IMG/VR virus record: IMGVR_UViG_3300022562_001652
Span: 1 to 64,000 of that record
Length of the DNA: 64,000 nucleotides
Source of the DNA: a virus
Direction: 5' to 3' (one strand)
Positions within the stretch are counted from its first letter, which is position 1; each line of letters opens with the position of its first letter. The notes below the pieces were generated by a model. The model was given only the letters and a program-made list of their open reading frames with translations, did no database searches and was not told the DNA's origin. The translations under genes were made by a program, and so were the position numbers. Shown here piece by piece: positions 1 to 7,033 of the stretch.

Positions 1-1
1 G

Positions 2-73
2 GGCAAGGTGCCTACGCCACCTACAGGCACTATCAAGTGTCCGTGGCGCCTCAGTGCTCCGACTACCAGATAG
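2..73 (+). CDS. 3' end of a gene entering from the left edge
   Basis: This frame is open from the window edge and ends in TAG at 71-73. A purine-rich ribosome binding site for the next gene follows directly, which fits the tight packing of this arm. Only about 23 codons are visible and no family can be assigned. A second frame is also open here (to 114), so the frame choice rests on spacing alone. Confidence 0.35.
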   Translation, partial: GKVPTPPTGTIKCPWRLSAPTTR

Positions 74-89
74 AAGAGGGAGGAAAGAG

Positions 90-992
90 ATGGACATCAA
101 GTGCGTAGTCTGTGGTGAACCGTGGGACGCCTGGGGAGTGAACCACGGCGACATGTCGTTCTGGGAGGCGAATCTGTTCCGCGCCGGAGCTGGTTGTCCC
201 GGATGCAAGGGAGAGGTTCCCAAAGAAGGTCCCTTCGAGCCGAAGTCCCTTGAGGACATCGAGAACGGCGACGGCGATCCGATGGATCGTCTCCTGGCCT
301 ACGAGAACACGCTCGAAGGGCGTAAGCCGGAGTGGGTGGAACCTGCGCCGATCGTGCTCTGGAAATGCGACGGTTGCGGCGTCGAAGTGCACCGGGACCT
401 GGAAGCCTCCCCAGACGGTTCAATCGCCTACGACAAGGCTCCTCTTTTCTACGCCGTGCCCTCCGGATCGAAGGCCAACGACTGGTGGTCGTCTCACCCG
501 TTCTCCAGGGAGCCTGAGCCGGGACCCGAGCCTGACTTCAAGCTCGGAGAAGGAGACAAAGCCCACAGTCTCTGTGGCTTCTGCGCGGACAGCTGCGCCG
601 ACTGTGGCGCCGTGATCACAGACAAGCTCGAGCTGGACACCTACGACGAGGGATGCGCCTTCCCGGCGCCCGGCGACTGGCAGTCGCAGGTCTGTGTCGA
701 CTGCCTCGAGAAGTATTGCTCCACGTGCGAAAATCTTCAAGAGAGCTGCACCTGCGAAGAATACGAAGACGATCAGGTTCTGGCGTCGTTTCACACTGAC
801 CACCCTGAGCATGAAGACGCCCTCGTCGTGCACGAACACGGCCAGAGGTGGATCAGTTGTGGCCCCTGTGGAGCACAGTGGTCCGTCAACATGGCTTCGA
901 AGGACGGCATCGAATCCTACCCCGACTTCGAGCAGATCTCAGATGGGGATGGGTGGTGCCTCGAACACGCCGAAGCCACGGAGAATACGTGA
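90..992 (+). CDS. Cys-rich zinc-ribbon protein, 300 aa
   Basis: Unrecognised soluble protein with many Cys-x2-Cys pairs: CVVCG and CPGCK near the N-terminus, CDGCG in the middle, CGFC, CADC, CVDC, CSTC and CGPC towards the C-terminus. These look like several treble-clef or ribbon zinc sites. It is acidic between the ribbons, with no signal peptide or membrane segment. ATG 90 was chosen because GGGAGGAAAG lies just upstream; the reading frame stays open further upstream. The stop overlaps the next ATG (TGATG). The phrase W+CDGC recurs in the protein at 4145-4687, so the two may share a module. Confidence 0.8.
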   Translation: MDIKCVVCGEPWDAWGVNHGDMSFWEANLFRAGAGCPGCKGEVPKEGPFEPKSLEDIENGDGDPMDRLLAYENTLEGRKPEWVEPAPIVLWKCDGCGVEVHRDLEASPDGSIAYDKAPLFYAVPSGSKANDWWSSHPFSREPEPGPEPDFKLGEGDKAHSLCGFCADSCADCGAVITDKLELDTYDEGCAFPAPGDWQSQVCVDCLEKYCSTCENLQESCTCEEYEDDQVLASFHTDHPEHEDALVVHEHGQRWISCGPCGAQWSVNMASKDGIESYPDFEQISDGDGWCLEHAEATENT

Positions 993-1489
993 TGAAAATC
1001 CTACTCAAGGCGTTCTCGAGCAACGATCACTGGAACGGCGAATACGATTTCGCCATCGTCGAGATCGATAGAAAACTAGTCGAGAAGATCGCGTCTCGCT
1101 TCAGACTTCTCTGTGAAACAGCGACGAAGGACCCTGAGGTCAGAGCTCTCGAATTCGAAAGTGGTCATGTCTCCTTCTACCGTGCCCCAGAAGAGGACGG
1201 TGGAATAGACGACAGGTTCTTGTCTGCTCTCGAGAAGGTTCTTAGTGGAAGCGCCAACTTCGTGGTGCTTCCCGACGACCTCGATCTCTCCTTCCTCTAT
1301 GAAGAGGCAGAGGAGACGCCAGACATGACGGAAGAATACAAGTTCTTGCGTGGCGTCAGCGACGTGGTGGTGTTCGACGCTTTCTTCATACACCGTGAAG
1401 AGTTTTGCTGGGTTGCCTATCTTGAGGAGACCGAGGTCTCTACTGCTTCGCTTTCGTTGCGAAGCAGCGGTCTCGACAAGCTCCTTTGA
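992..1489 (+). CDS. Hypothetical protein, 165 aa
   Basis: The gene starts at the ATG overlapping the previous stop. The protein is acidic and soluble with alternating hydrophobic strands and helices and no Cys pairs or membrane segment. No family is recognised. Coupling to the upstream zinc-ribbon gene suggests co-expression only. Confidence 0.75.
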   Translation: MKILLKAFSSNDHWNGEYDFAIVEIDRKLVEKIASRFRLLCETATKDPEVRALEFESGHVSFYRAPEEDGGIDDRFLSALEKVLSGSANFVVLPDDLDLSFLYEEAEETPDMTEEYKFLRGVSDVVVFDAFFIHREEFCWVAYLEETEVSTASLSLRSSGLDKLL

Positions 1490-1503
1490 AAGGAGAACGT
1501 GTG

Positions 1504-2163
1504 ATGAAAAAGGAAGAGAGCATCTCTGATCTCCTATGGGATCTCGACGCATGTGAGCCGGCGCACACTTGGGTAACGATCCAAGAAAGAAGAGGGAACA
1601 AGCCGGGAAAGATATGGAAGTACTGCACTAAGGGAGAGTGGCTTCTTTGGCTGGCTTGTCGTCTTGGCTTCAACTACGAAGTAGCCATGATCGCCGTAGA
1701 AGTTGCCCGGCTATGCGTCAAACGGCACCGCGAATGCTGCAGATCCCGCGACGACTTGCGAACCAACGGCGTCTTTGCTCGCGTACTCTTTCTCACAGAG
1801 GCTCTGGTGTACACCCCCCAGTCTACTTTGGGAAAGTTTACGCAGTCTGATTTGGAAAGCCTCGTCGTCAAATACACCCACGGTGTGGGGGTCGATGATC
1901 CCACTGGAACAACGGCTGACTGCCTACTGGGTATGATCGGCAACGTCTTCTCTGCGCTGGAATGTGCAAGTTACAGGCAATTATACGCTGGGCACGCTAT
2001 CGAGGTTTCGCAAGAACTGCGTAGCTCCCTTACCTGGGCTCTCTTTTCGAGAAGGAACCGATCCTCTTCCACTCTGAAAGCACAGAGGGATCTCGCTGTC
2101 CTTGTCCGCAAGGTCCTCCCGTTCCAGGAAGTCCTGGCAGCGATGAAAGGTGAGTGCAGATGA
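1504..2163 (+). CDS. Hypothetical helical protein, 219 aa
   Basis: ATG 1504 has AAAGGAG 8-9 bases upstream; an in-frame GTG sits one codon earlier. The segment around residues 40-70 (EWLLWLACRLG followed by a helix ending in ARLC) resembles a pattern common in uncharacterised phage and bacterial proteins, where a Trp-Leu-rich helix precedes an Ala-rich helical domain. The rest is helical with scattered Cys. Function unknown. Confidence 0.75.
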   Translation: MKKEESISDLLWDLDACEPAHTWVTIQERRGNKPGKIWKYCTKGEWLLWLACRLGFNYEVAMIAVEVARLCVKRHRECCRSRDDLRTNGVFARVLFLTEALVYTPQSTLGKFTQSDLESLVVKYTHGVGVDDPTGTTADCLLGMIGNVFSALECASYRQLYAGHAIEVSQELRSSLTWALFSRRNRSSSTLKAQRDLAVLVRKVLPFQEVLAAMKGECR

Positions 2164-2420
2164 ACCAGCTCACGAAAGCTGTCCTACCTATCCAGATAGG
2201 TAATAGGTGGGTCTTGATCACAGTCGACGAATACCGAGGACAGTGTCTCGTGCCCGACGTCGACGGGGGCAGGTATTACGTGAACGGCGTGGGGCCTCGT
2301 TCACAAGAGGCAGCTGCTGCGTACAGCGTGCGGCATGGTCGCTCTTTCGAAAGCAAGGCAGCGGCGCTGGTCGCCTTGTGTGGGCACAACCTACGCATGG
2401 AAGGTGACGGTGGAGAATGA
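2160..2420 (+). CDS. Hypothetical protein, 86 aa
   Basis: Short protein translated from an ATG that overlaps the preceding stop; its own stop overlaps the ATG of the pentapeptide-repeat gene. The first half looks like a small beta barrel (LITVDEYRGQCLVPD), the second like a helix. No family recognised. Confidence 0.7.
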   Translation: MNQLTKAVLPIQIGNRWVLITVDEYRGQCLVPDVDGGRYYVNGVGPRSQEAAAAYSVRHGRSFESKAAALVALCGHNLRMEGDGGE

Positions 2421-3055
2421 AACAAGCTGAACTTGATGAAGTCGTGCAGCTTCACACTAAATGGGTTCGAGGTGAAGAAGGAGGGCGAAGAGCATATCTC
2501 CAGGGAGCAGATCTCCGGGGAGCATATCTCCAGGGAGCAGATCTCCGGGGAGCATATCTCCAGGGAGCAAATCTCCTGGGAGCATATCTCCAGGGAGCAG
2601 ATCTCCTGGGAGCAGATCTCCAAGGAGCAGATCTCCAGGGAGCAGATCTCCAAGGAGCATATCTCCGGGGAGCATACCTCCAGGGAGCAGATCTCCAGGG
2701 AGCATATCTCCAGGGAGCATACCTCCAGGGAGCATACCTCCAGGGAGCATATCTCCAGGGAGCAGATCTCCAGGGAGCAGATCTCCAGGGAGCACACCTC
2801 CAGGAAGCATACCTCCAGGGAGCATGCCTAAATTGGCAATCACACAATCTGATCTCTGAAATTCTGCGGCAATCGGCGGGCTCCGATGTAAGAAAGCGCA
2901 AGGTCGCAGGGTTGATCCTAGTATCCCGTGACTGGTGCTGGAAAGACTTTCTAGCCTTCGAAGACCCCGATCGTGAATGGGCTTTAGACGTACTTCGCGA
3001 GTACGTCCGAGAGGGCGACGATGCGCCCGTCGAATTGCGGAAGAGCAGCACGTAG
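2417..3055 (+). CDS. Pentapeptide-repeat protein, 212 aa
   Basis: Residues about 26-138 are a continuous run of A-[YDN]-L-Q-G pentapeptides, which fold as a right-handed quadrilateral beta-helix. Characterised members such as MfpA and Qnr mimic DNA and bind gyrase; most others have no known role. A 25-residue N-terminal leader (MKQAELDEVVQLHTKW) precedes the helix. A 70-residue C-terminal part (VLREYVREGDD) follows, with no repeats. The leader is almost identical to that of the broken paralogue at 8501. A gyrase- or DNA-mimic role is possible but is inference only. Confidence 0.85.
   Translation: MKQAELDEVVQLHTKWVRGEEGGRRAYLQGADLRGAYLQGADLRGAYLQGANLLGAYLQGADLLGADLQGADLQGADLQGAYLRGAYLQGADLQGAYLQGAYLQGAYLQGAYLQGADLQGADLQGAHLQEAYLQGACLNWQSHNLISEILRQSAGSDVRKRKVAGLILVSRDWCWKDFLAFEDPDREWALDVLREYVREGDDAPVELRKSST
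2492..2828 (+). repeat. 15-bp tandem array, about 22 units
   Basis: The pentapeptide codons form a DNA tandem repeat of consensus GCATATCTCCAGGGA, with A/G variation that swaps Tyr for Asp codons and CAG/CGG variation. Unit identity is very high at the nucleotide level, including third positions, which points to recent slippage expansion. The unit has no stop in any of the six frames, so long spurious open frames cover it on both strands. Confidence 0.9.
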
Positions 3056-3068
3056 GAGGAGACGACGA

Positions 3069-3992
3069 ATGAGCCAACCTAAGTGGAAAGTGATCGTGCG
3101 AACCGACGACTCTCTGCTCTGTGAAGACGAAACTGGACTCTACGATCCTGAGCTCGACATCTTCGAGGGAGTACCTGAGAGTGGAGAATCCGGGCGTCGC
3201 TACACGATCATCCTCGAGCGGTTCCACATGGAAGACGAGCCTTCCGAAGACGGAGATAAGACCATCTCGAAGTTCGTCGACGAGCACGGCCACGTTCCTT
3301 GGTTTGCTAGGGACCTCAAGAAAGTGGCCAACTCCTGCGGCCTGTTCCTGCAGGACCTTCGCAGCTTGTTGCTGTCTCCTCATTCTAGGGATCGAATGGC
3401 TGGGTACCTTCACCTCGTCAGCTACTTCGGATCCCATGAGTTCGATCATGATCCTGTCTCCATGTCCTACGACGAGTGGGAAACCTACTGCGACGAAGCG
3501 GAAGGAAAAGTGCCTCGTGGAACTCCGAAGTTCGAGATCAAGAAAGGGTACCGCACGCACACGATCTCCCAGTGCCGCGTTCGTTGCCCGTACAAGGGCG
3601 GGGAGTTATGGGCGAAGCCGGGCACCTTCATTCGCTTTGGCATGGGAGAAATAGGACGCGTGCTGGGACGTGTAGATGCACCCAGCGATGGTTGTCTTAG
3701 TAAGGTAGAAGGGGAGTTGGCCGTACTCGTGCTGTCGGACTCTCTCTCCTTCCTCAGCTATCGCTTCGTCGATCCAAAGGATGTCATCAGCCGGTTACAC
3801 CCGTCCATAGACCTGCTTCGCTGGTTCCTCCAGCCCGAGCTTCCTAGCCCCGACGTCGTTCTGCAGCTGGAGAAGTATGGGACGCTCTCAGATCACTACA
3901 TCAGCGATCCTAGGTGCGGGCCTGACGACCTGCGTGAAAGCGGCGTGGACAAGAGAGCCGAAGTCTTCGGGTGGAAGAAGAAAGAAGAATAG
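3069..3992 (+). CDS. Hypothetical protein, 307 aa
   Basis: ATG 3069 follows an AGGAGGAGA ribosome binding site; the frame is open for 16 codons further upstream. The protein is acidic with mixed alpha/beta composition and no transmembrane segment. No catalytic motif was recognised. The gene ends in TAG after a Lys/Glu-rich tail, and the same frame stays open for another 48 codons (see 3993-4139). Confidence 0.8.
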   Translation: MSQPKWKVIVRTDDSLLCEDETGLYDPELDIFEGVPESGESGRRYTIILERFHMEDEPSEDGDKTISKFVDEHGHVPWFARDLKKVANSCGLFLQDLRSLLLSPHSRDRMAGYLHLVSYFGSHEFDHDPVSMSYDEWETYCDEAEGKVPRGTPKFEIKKGYRTHTISQCRVRCPYKGGELWAKPGTFIRFGMGEIGRVLGRVDAPSDGCLSKVEGELAVLVLSDSLSFLSYRFVDPKDVISRLHPSIDLLRWFLQPELPSPDVVLQLEKYGTLSDHYISDPRCGPDDLRESGVDKRAEVFGWKKKEE

Positions 3993-4139
3993 GGGATAGA
4001 GATAACGTATGGCGAGTGTGGCGTCGACCATGAGGTTGGAGACCTGCAACAGGTATTGCAGATAGCCTGGTCGCTGATAACCACGATACAGCGCGCTAGA
4101 TTCAACCGTGAATACTGGGATCTCTCCGGAGAGGGGTGA
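3993..4139 (+). other. Open, protein-like extension after an in-frame TAG
   Basis: Directly after the TAG of the upstream gene the same frame is open to TGA at 4137-4139 with protein-like composition (LQIAWSLITTIQRARFNREY). No ATG or GTG lies in this frame; TTG at 4056 would give 27 residues. It may be the remnant of a small gene, a readthrough extension, or chance. No other gene fits the 150-base gap. Confidence 0.35.
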
Positions 4140-4144
4140 GACTG

Positions 4145-4687
4145 ATGTTCGAGAAGAATGAATACCGAGGTATCGACTACGGCCTCGGACAGACCAACAA
4201 CGACCCGAAGACCGGGATCCGCTTCGGCGTGATCAGCGTCAACTCGCTCGAGAGCTTGATGGATGCCCTCGAGCCTGTCTATCTCAGAGGCTGCCCTGAG
4301 TGCGGCGAAGAACTGGCGATCGCTGAAGACGGGTCGCAAGGAGACGACATCACGCCTGTGCTTTTCTGGCGCTGTGATGGATGCGCTCAGGTTTTCCCTT
4401 TCAGGGAAGACGACGACTTTCTGCCGGACGAACCGGCGTATTTCGAGTACGAAGAAGGGGGGTACAAAATCTCGTCCGAAGACGGCGGAGAAGCAGTGAT
4501 CTTGAAGTCGCCGTACTTCACGCACGCACAGTTCTGTTCGCCGTGTTTTCCCGGAGCGGGGAACCTGAACAACCCTTGCGACTCAGGCCCTGAAACCTAC
4601 TGCCTCGGCCACGACTGGTTCGAGGACGAGAGAGCTCCATACCCCGTCTTCAGCGTGGAGACGGGGCGGGAGATCGTAGCCCAATGA
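4145..4687 (+). CDS. Hypothetical zinc-ribbon protein, 180 aa
   Basis: ATG 4145 is preceded by GGAGAGGGGTGAG; an in-frame GTG at 4136 is the alternative. The middle carries CPECG followed about 35 residues later by FWRCDGCAQVF, which together could bind one zinc. The C-terminal third is acidic with a few more Cys. It resembles the first gene of the window in the W+CDGC motif. Function unknown. Confidence 0.75.
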   Translation: MFEKNEYRGIDYGLGQTNNDPKTGIRFGVISVNSLESLMDALEPVYLRGCPECGEELAIAEDGSQGDDITPVLFWRCDGCAQVFPFREDDDFLPDEPAYFEYEEGGYKISSEDGGEAVILKSPYFTHAQFCSPCFPGAGNLNNPCDSGPETYCLGHDWFEDERAPYPVFSVETGREIVAQ

Positions 4688-4989
4688 CTAAGAGGTTCAC
4701 GAAGTCTGAGATGGAAGAGACGGTGTCGACACCCCCAGGGGTCACCGAGAAGATCAACACATGGTTGGCTCGTGGTGACGGTGTTGCCGTCTACGAGAAC
4801 ATGGCCATGGACAGCACCACCTTCGGTGCCAGGGTCTTCCTCTCTTTTGGTTCTCTTGAGGCTCAGCTGGATGTTGAGCATCCGCCGGATCGAATGCCCG
4901 ATATCCCCGAACCCTTCGGGTGGAAGTACTGCCTCCAAGGGACGTACCGAGGGGAGGCTCTGGGTTTCCCTCTAGGAGAAAAGGAATAA
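4684..4989 (+). CDS. Hypothetical protein, 101 aa
   Basis: The gene overlaps the previous stop by ATGA. The protein has a short basic start, then a beta-rich segment (VAVYENMAMDSTTFGARVFLS) and an acidic, Pro-rich C-terminus. No family recognised. Confidence 0.7.
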   Translation: MTKRFTKSEMEETVSTPPGVTEKINTWLARGDGVAVYENMAMDSTTFGARVFLSFGSLEAQLDVEHPPDRMPDIPEPFGWKYCLQGTYRGEALGFPLGEKE

Positions 4990-4991
4990 GG

Positions 4992-5372
4992 ATGTCTAAG
5001 ACCATCAGCTACTCGACTCAGACAAAAATCGAGTTCAAGGTTCAGCAGTCCGCATCCCAACCAAAGCGGATAATGGTAGCAGGCTTCGATAGTAAGTTCT
5101 TCTTCTTGACGGCGAAAGACGCCCGCCAGATCGCCGCCGCCCTCGTTTCCATGGCTAATACTCTCGAAAAGGACCTGGATATCCGGGAAGAGGCAAAAGG
5201 CGCGGTTGTTTGCTCGAAGTGCGGAGGAGAGGACGTCCACATCGCTTGTTGGGTGAACCTCAGCACTCTAGAGATTCTGGAAAACTTCGGCTCTTGGGGC
5301 GAGACGGATACGAAATGGTGCGTCTCGTGCCAAGAGCATGTTTCTTTGACTGAGAAAAAGGCCACTAAGTGA
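4992..5372 (+). CDS. Hypothetical C-terminal zinc-ribbon protein, 126 aa
   Basis: ATG 4992 follows GGAATAAGG. Residues 1-60 are predicted beta strands followed by a helix. The C-terminal half has CSKCGGEDVHIACW and then WCVSCQEH, four Cys arranged as a zinc ribbon. The stop overlaps the GTG start of the next gene. No homologous family recognised. Confidence 0.75.
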   Translation: MSKTISYSTQTKIEFKVQQSASQPKRIMVAGFDSKFFFLTAKDARQIAAALVSMANTLEKDLDIREEAKGAVVCSKCGGEDVHIACWVNLSTLEILENFGSWGETDTKWCVSCQEHVSLTEKKATK

Positions 5373-5563
5373 AGCGCGAGGACTTCGTCCGCATGACGGC
5401 TAACCTCGGTGTCTACGCCGATTGTCCTATTTGCGGCTATTCATGGCCTGGTTGTCGTGGCATGTGCGTTGCTCATCGCGCGATGAACGAGGCCCCTGGT
5501 CCCTACCACGACGATTTCAACGACGACTGCCTCGACTGCGAGGAAGAGAGGAAAGAACCATGA
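5369..5563 (+). CDS. Small Cys-rich protein, 64 aa
   Basis: The GTG start overlaps the preceding stop (GTGA). It contains CPICGYSWPGCRGMC and a C-terminal DDCLDCEEE, giving five or six possible metal ligands. The last 30 bases of the DCLDC region are copied exactly at 6028-6057. Function unknown. Confidence 0.7.
   Translation: MKREDFVRMTANLGVYADCPICGYSWPGCRGMCVAHRAMNEAPGPYHDDFNDDCLDCEEERKEP
5516..5545 (+). repeat. 30-bp direct repeat, copy 1
   Basis: These 30 bases encode FNDDCLDCEE at the end of the 64-residue protein. The identical sequence occurs at 6028-6057. Each copy is followed by a purine-rich run and then ATG of a downstream gene (5560 and 6071), so the duplication carried the translation start context with it. 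Confidence 0.95.
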
Positions 5564-5988
5564 GCGAAGTCACCGTGCCCGAGCTGGACCTGGACAAGCG
5601 GATGCTCGACGAGTTCGGAGAGAAGCTCTCTTCAGAACAGAAACTGGAGCGTAAGATCGTCGCCAACCTCATCCATCACATGGCCGCGAGGAATTTCACG
5701 CTTACAGAGATCGATAATGGGACAGAGGAGGGAGACGTAGTCTTGAAAGGCGAAACACTCGAAGACCGCGTGAAGGAGGCGATGGAACTGGTGTTCGACG
5801 TGAGCGACAGTTTTCTGCACTTTGACGACGCCAACGCACATTGGGCGGGTTGGATTCGCCTGATCCCGGGTACTGGGATCGACATCGTCTGTGACTGGAC
5901 CATAGACAACTCGTGGTTTGACGAGCGCGTCACTGCTTTCGCAGACGGGGTCGATCGTCTTCACGCAGGAACCGACACGTCAGGTTGA
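5560..5988 (+). CDS. Hypothetical acidic protein, 142 aa
   Basis: ATG 5560 overlaps the end of the preceding gene (CCATGA) and is preceded by GAGAGGAAAG. The protein begins with a charged helical region (residues 1-50), then a region with Trp, Asp and Gly that looks beta-rich (HWAGWIRLIPGTGIDIVCDW). No family recognised. Confidence 0.75.
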   Translation: MSEVTVPELDLDKRMLDEFGEKLSSEQKLERKIVANLIHHMAARNFTLTEIDNGTEEGDVVLKGETLEDRVKEAMELVFDVSDSFLHFDDANAHWAGWIRLIPGTGIDIVCDWTIDNSWFDERVTAFADGVDRLHAGTDTSG

Positions 5989-5989
5989 C

Positions 5990-6031
5990 TGAAGGCCGCC
6001 AGGAGGATCTTCTTTTCAGGAGCTCGCTTCA
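5990..6031 (+). repeat. 42-bp inverted copy of helicase coding sequence
   Basis: This intergenic segment is the exact reverse complement of 7153-7194, inside the helicase gene just after its Walker A motif (helicase residues about 43-56). The last four bases, TTCA, are also the first four of the 30-bp direct repeat beginning at 6028. The junction therefore looks like a template switch through microhomology. Confidence 0.95.
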
Positions 6032-6057
6032 ACGACGACTGCCTCGACTGCGAGGAA
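6028..6057 (+). repeat. 30-bp direct repeat, copy 2
   Basis: Exact second copy of 5516-5545. It lies between the 42-bp inverted helicase copy and the ATG at 6071 and is not part of a recognisable complete gene here. Confidence 0.95.
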
Positions 6058-6070
6058 AAAAGAAAGAGCC

Positions 6071-6136
6071 ATGACAGTCAAGCAGCTGATCGAGAAGCTG
6101 GAAAAATTCGATCCGGACATGCTAGTGGTCTGGTGA
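6071..6136 (+). CDS. 21-residue ORF, N-terminus of a common phage protein
   Basis: ATG 6071 has AAAAAAGAAAGAG upstream and encodes MTVKQLIEKLEKFDPDMLVV plus Trp before TGA. This resembles the start of a widespread small phage protein, normally much longer, that begins MTVKELI...DPD..V. The stop overlaps the GTG of the next gene (GTGA). It may be a truncated relic that still serves for translational coupling, or a real leader peptide. Confidence 0.5.
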   Translation: MTVKQLIEKLEKFDPDMLVVW

Positions 6137-6684
6137 TCGCCGCGCTCTACGTCCAACGAGAATCCGTCTACTCCGACCTACCGGACGTAGACTTGTGGGG
6201 TATAGAGCGCGACGCTCGCCTGTACCCAGGACCATGGCCCGTCGTGGCCCATCCGCCGTGTCAAAGGTGGGGTCGCTATTGGTCGGGTGGCCCGAAAGCG
6301 CGCCAGCGTCGTCGATTAGGCGACGACGGCGGGTGCTTCGTCTCCGGACTCGTGTCCGTGCGGAGATTCGGTGGGGTCTTAGAGCATCCGCACGCCAGCT
6401 ACGCGTGGCGAGAGCACGGGCTGCTTCCACCACGCTTTGGTGGTGGTTGGTCCGAAGCTGGGGACGGTGTCGGCTGGACCTGCTGCGTGGAACAAGGACA
6501 CTACGGTTATTGGTCGCGCAAGGCGACGTGGCTCTACGCAGCGCACGTCGAACTACCAGAGCTCGAGTGGGGCCCGTCCGTGGCCTTCGAGCGTGGCGTG
6601 CACGAGCTCAGTCGGCGACAGCGTTCGTCCACGCCGAAGATGTTTCGCGACGTGCTCGTGAACATGGCGCGCTCGTCGCTCTGA
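6133..6684 (+). CDS. Cytosine-methyltransferase-like phage protein, 183 aa
   Basis: Starts at the GTG overlapping the previous stop. The sequence VVAHPPCQRWGRYW holds a Pro-Pro-Cys like the catalytic motif of DNA cytosine-5 methyltransferases, and the pattern of PPC, EHP and WTCCVEQGHYG fits a small uncharacterised phage/bacterial family sometimes annotated as such. I see no convincing SAM-binding glycine motif and the protein is half the usual length, so activity is doubtful. Its Arg and Trp content is higher than its neighbours. Confidence 0.65.
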   Translation: MIAALYVQRESVYSDLPDVDLWGIERDARLYPGPWPVVAHPPCQRWGRYWSGGPKARQRRRLGDDGGCFVSGLVSVRRFGGVLEHPHASYAWREHGLLPPRFGGGWSEAGDGVGWTCCVEQGHYGYWSRKATWLYAAHVELPELEWGPSVAFERGVHELSRRQRSSTPKMFRDVLVNMARSSL

Positions 6685-6697
6685 AAGAGGGAGGAAA

Positions 6698-7033
6698 ATG
6701 AACCCAGGAGATCGTGTCCGCATCGCTCGCGGACTTGGCGTAACGGAACGCAAGTTTCTTTTCCACGTCGGTGAGATTATCTCACTGTTCAGCGGATTTG
6801 CTGTGGTGCACGTCGACTTCGAGCCTGAGGACGTGCTCTTCTATCCCGAGACGCTCGAACCCACGGAGCTGGAACAGCTGGAAAAGGATCCGACCGGAAC
6901 GTGCGTTCTGTGTGGCGGTGTATCGTACGCATTTCGCACGCCTCGCATGCACGGCTATTTCGACTCCTGCTTTCAGTGTGCGCCTGAAGCAGCGAAAGAC
7001 GCAGAAAAGGAAGAGAGGGAAGACGATGAGTAG
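6698..7033 (+). CDS. Hypothetical KOW-like plus zinc-ribbon protein, 111 aa
   Basis: ATG 6698 follows GAGGGAGGAAA. The N-terminus (MNPGDRVRIARGLGVTERKF) looks like an SH3-like or KOW beta-barrel start. The middle is acidic, and CVLCGG with CFQC towards the C-terminus could bind zinc. The gene overlaps the helicase start by 8 bases. A nucleic-acid-binding role is a guess. Confidence 0.7.
   Translation: MNPGDRVRIARGLGVTERKFLFHVGEIISLFSGFAVVHVDFEPEDVLFYPETLEPTELEQLEKDPTGTCVLCGGVSYAFRTPRMHGYFDSCFQCAPEAAKDAEKEEREDDE

Noticed and set aside
2457-3560. A 367-codon open frame on the minus strand across the pentapeptide array
   Set aside because: The 15-bp unit contains no stop in any frame, so long frames arise automatically. 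The plus-strand frame has the leader, ribosome binding site and overlaps.
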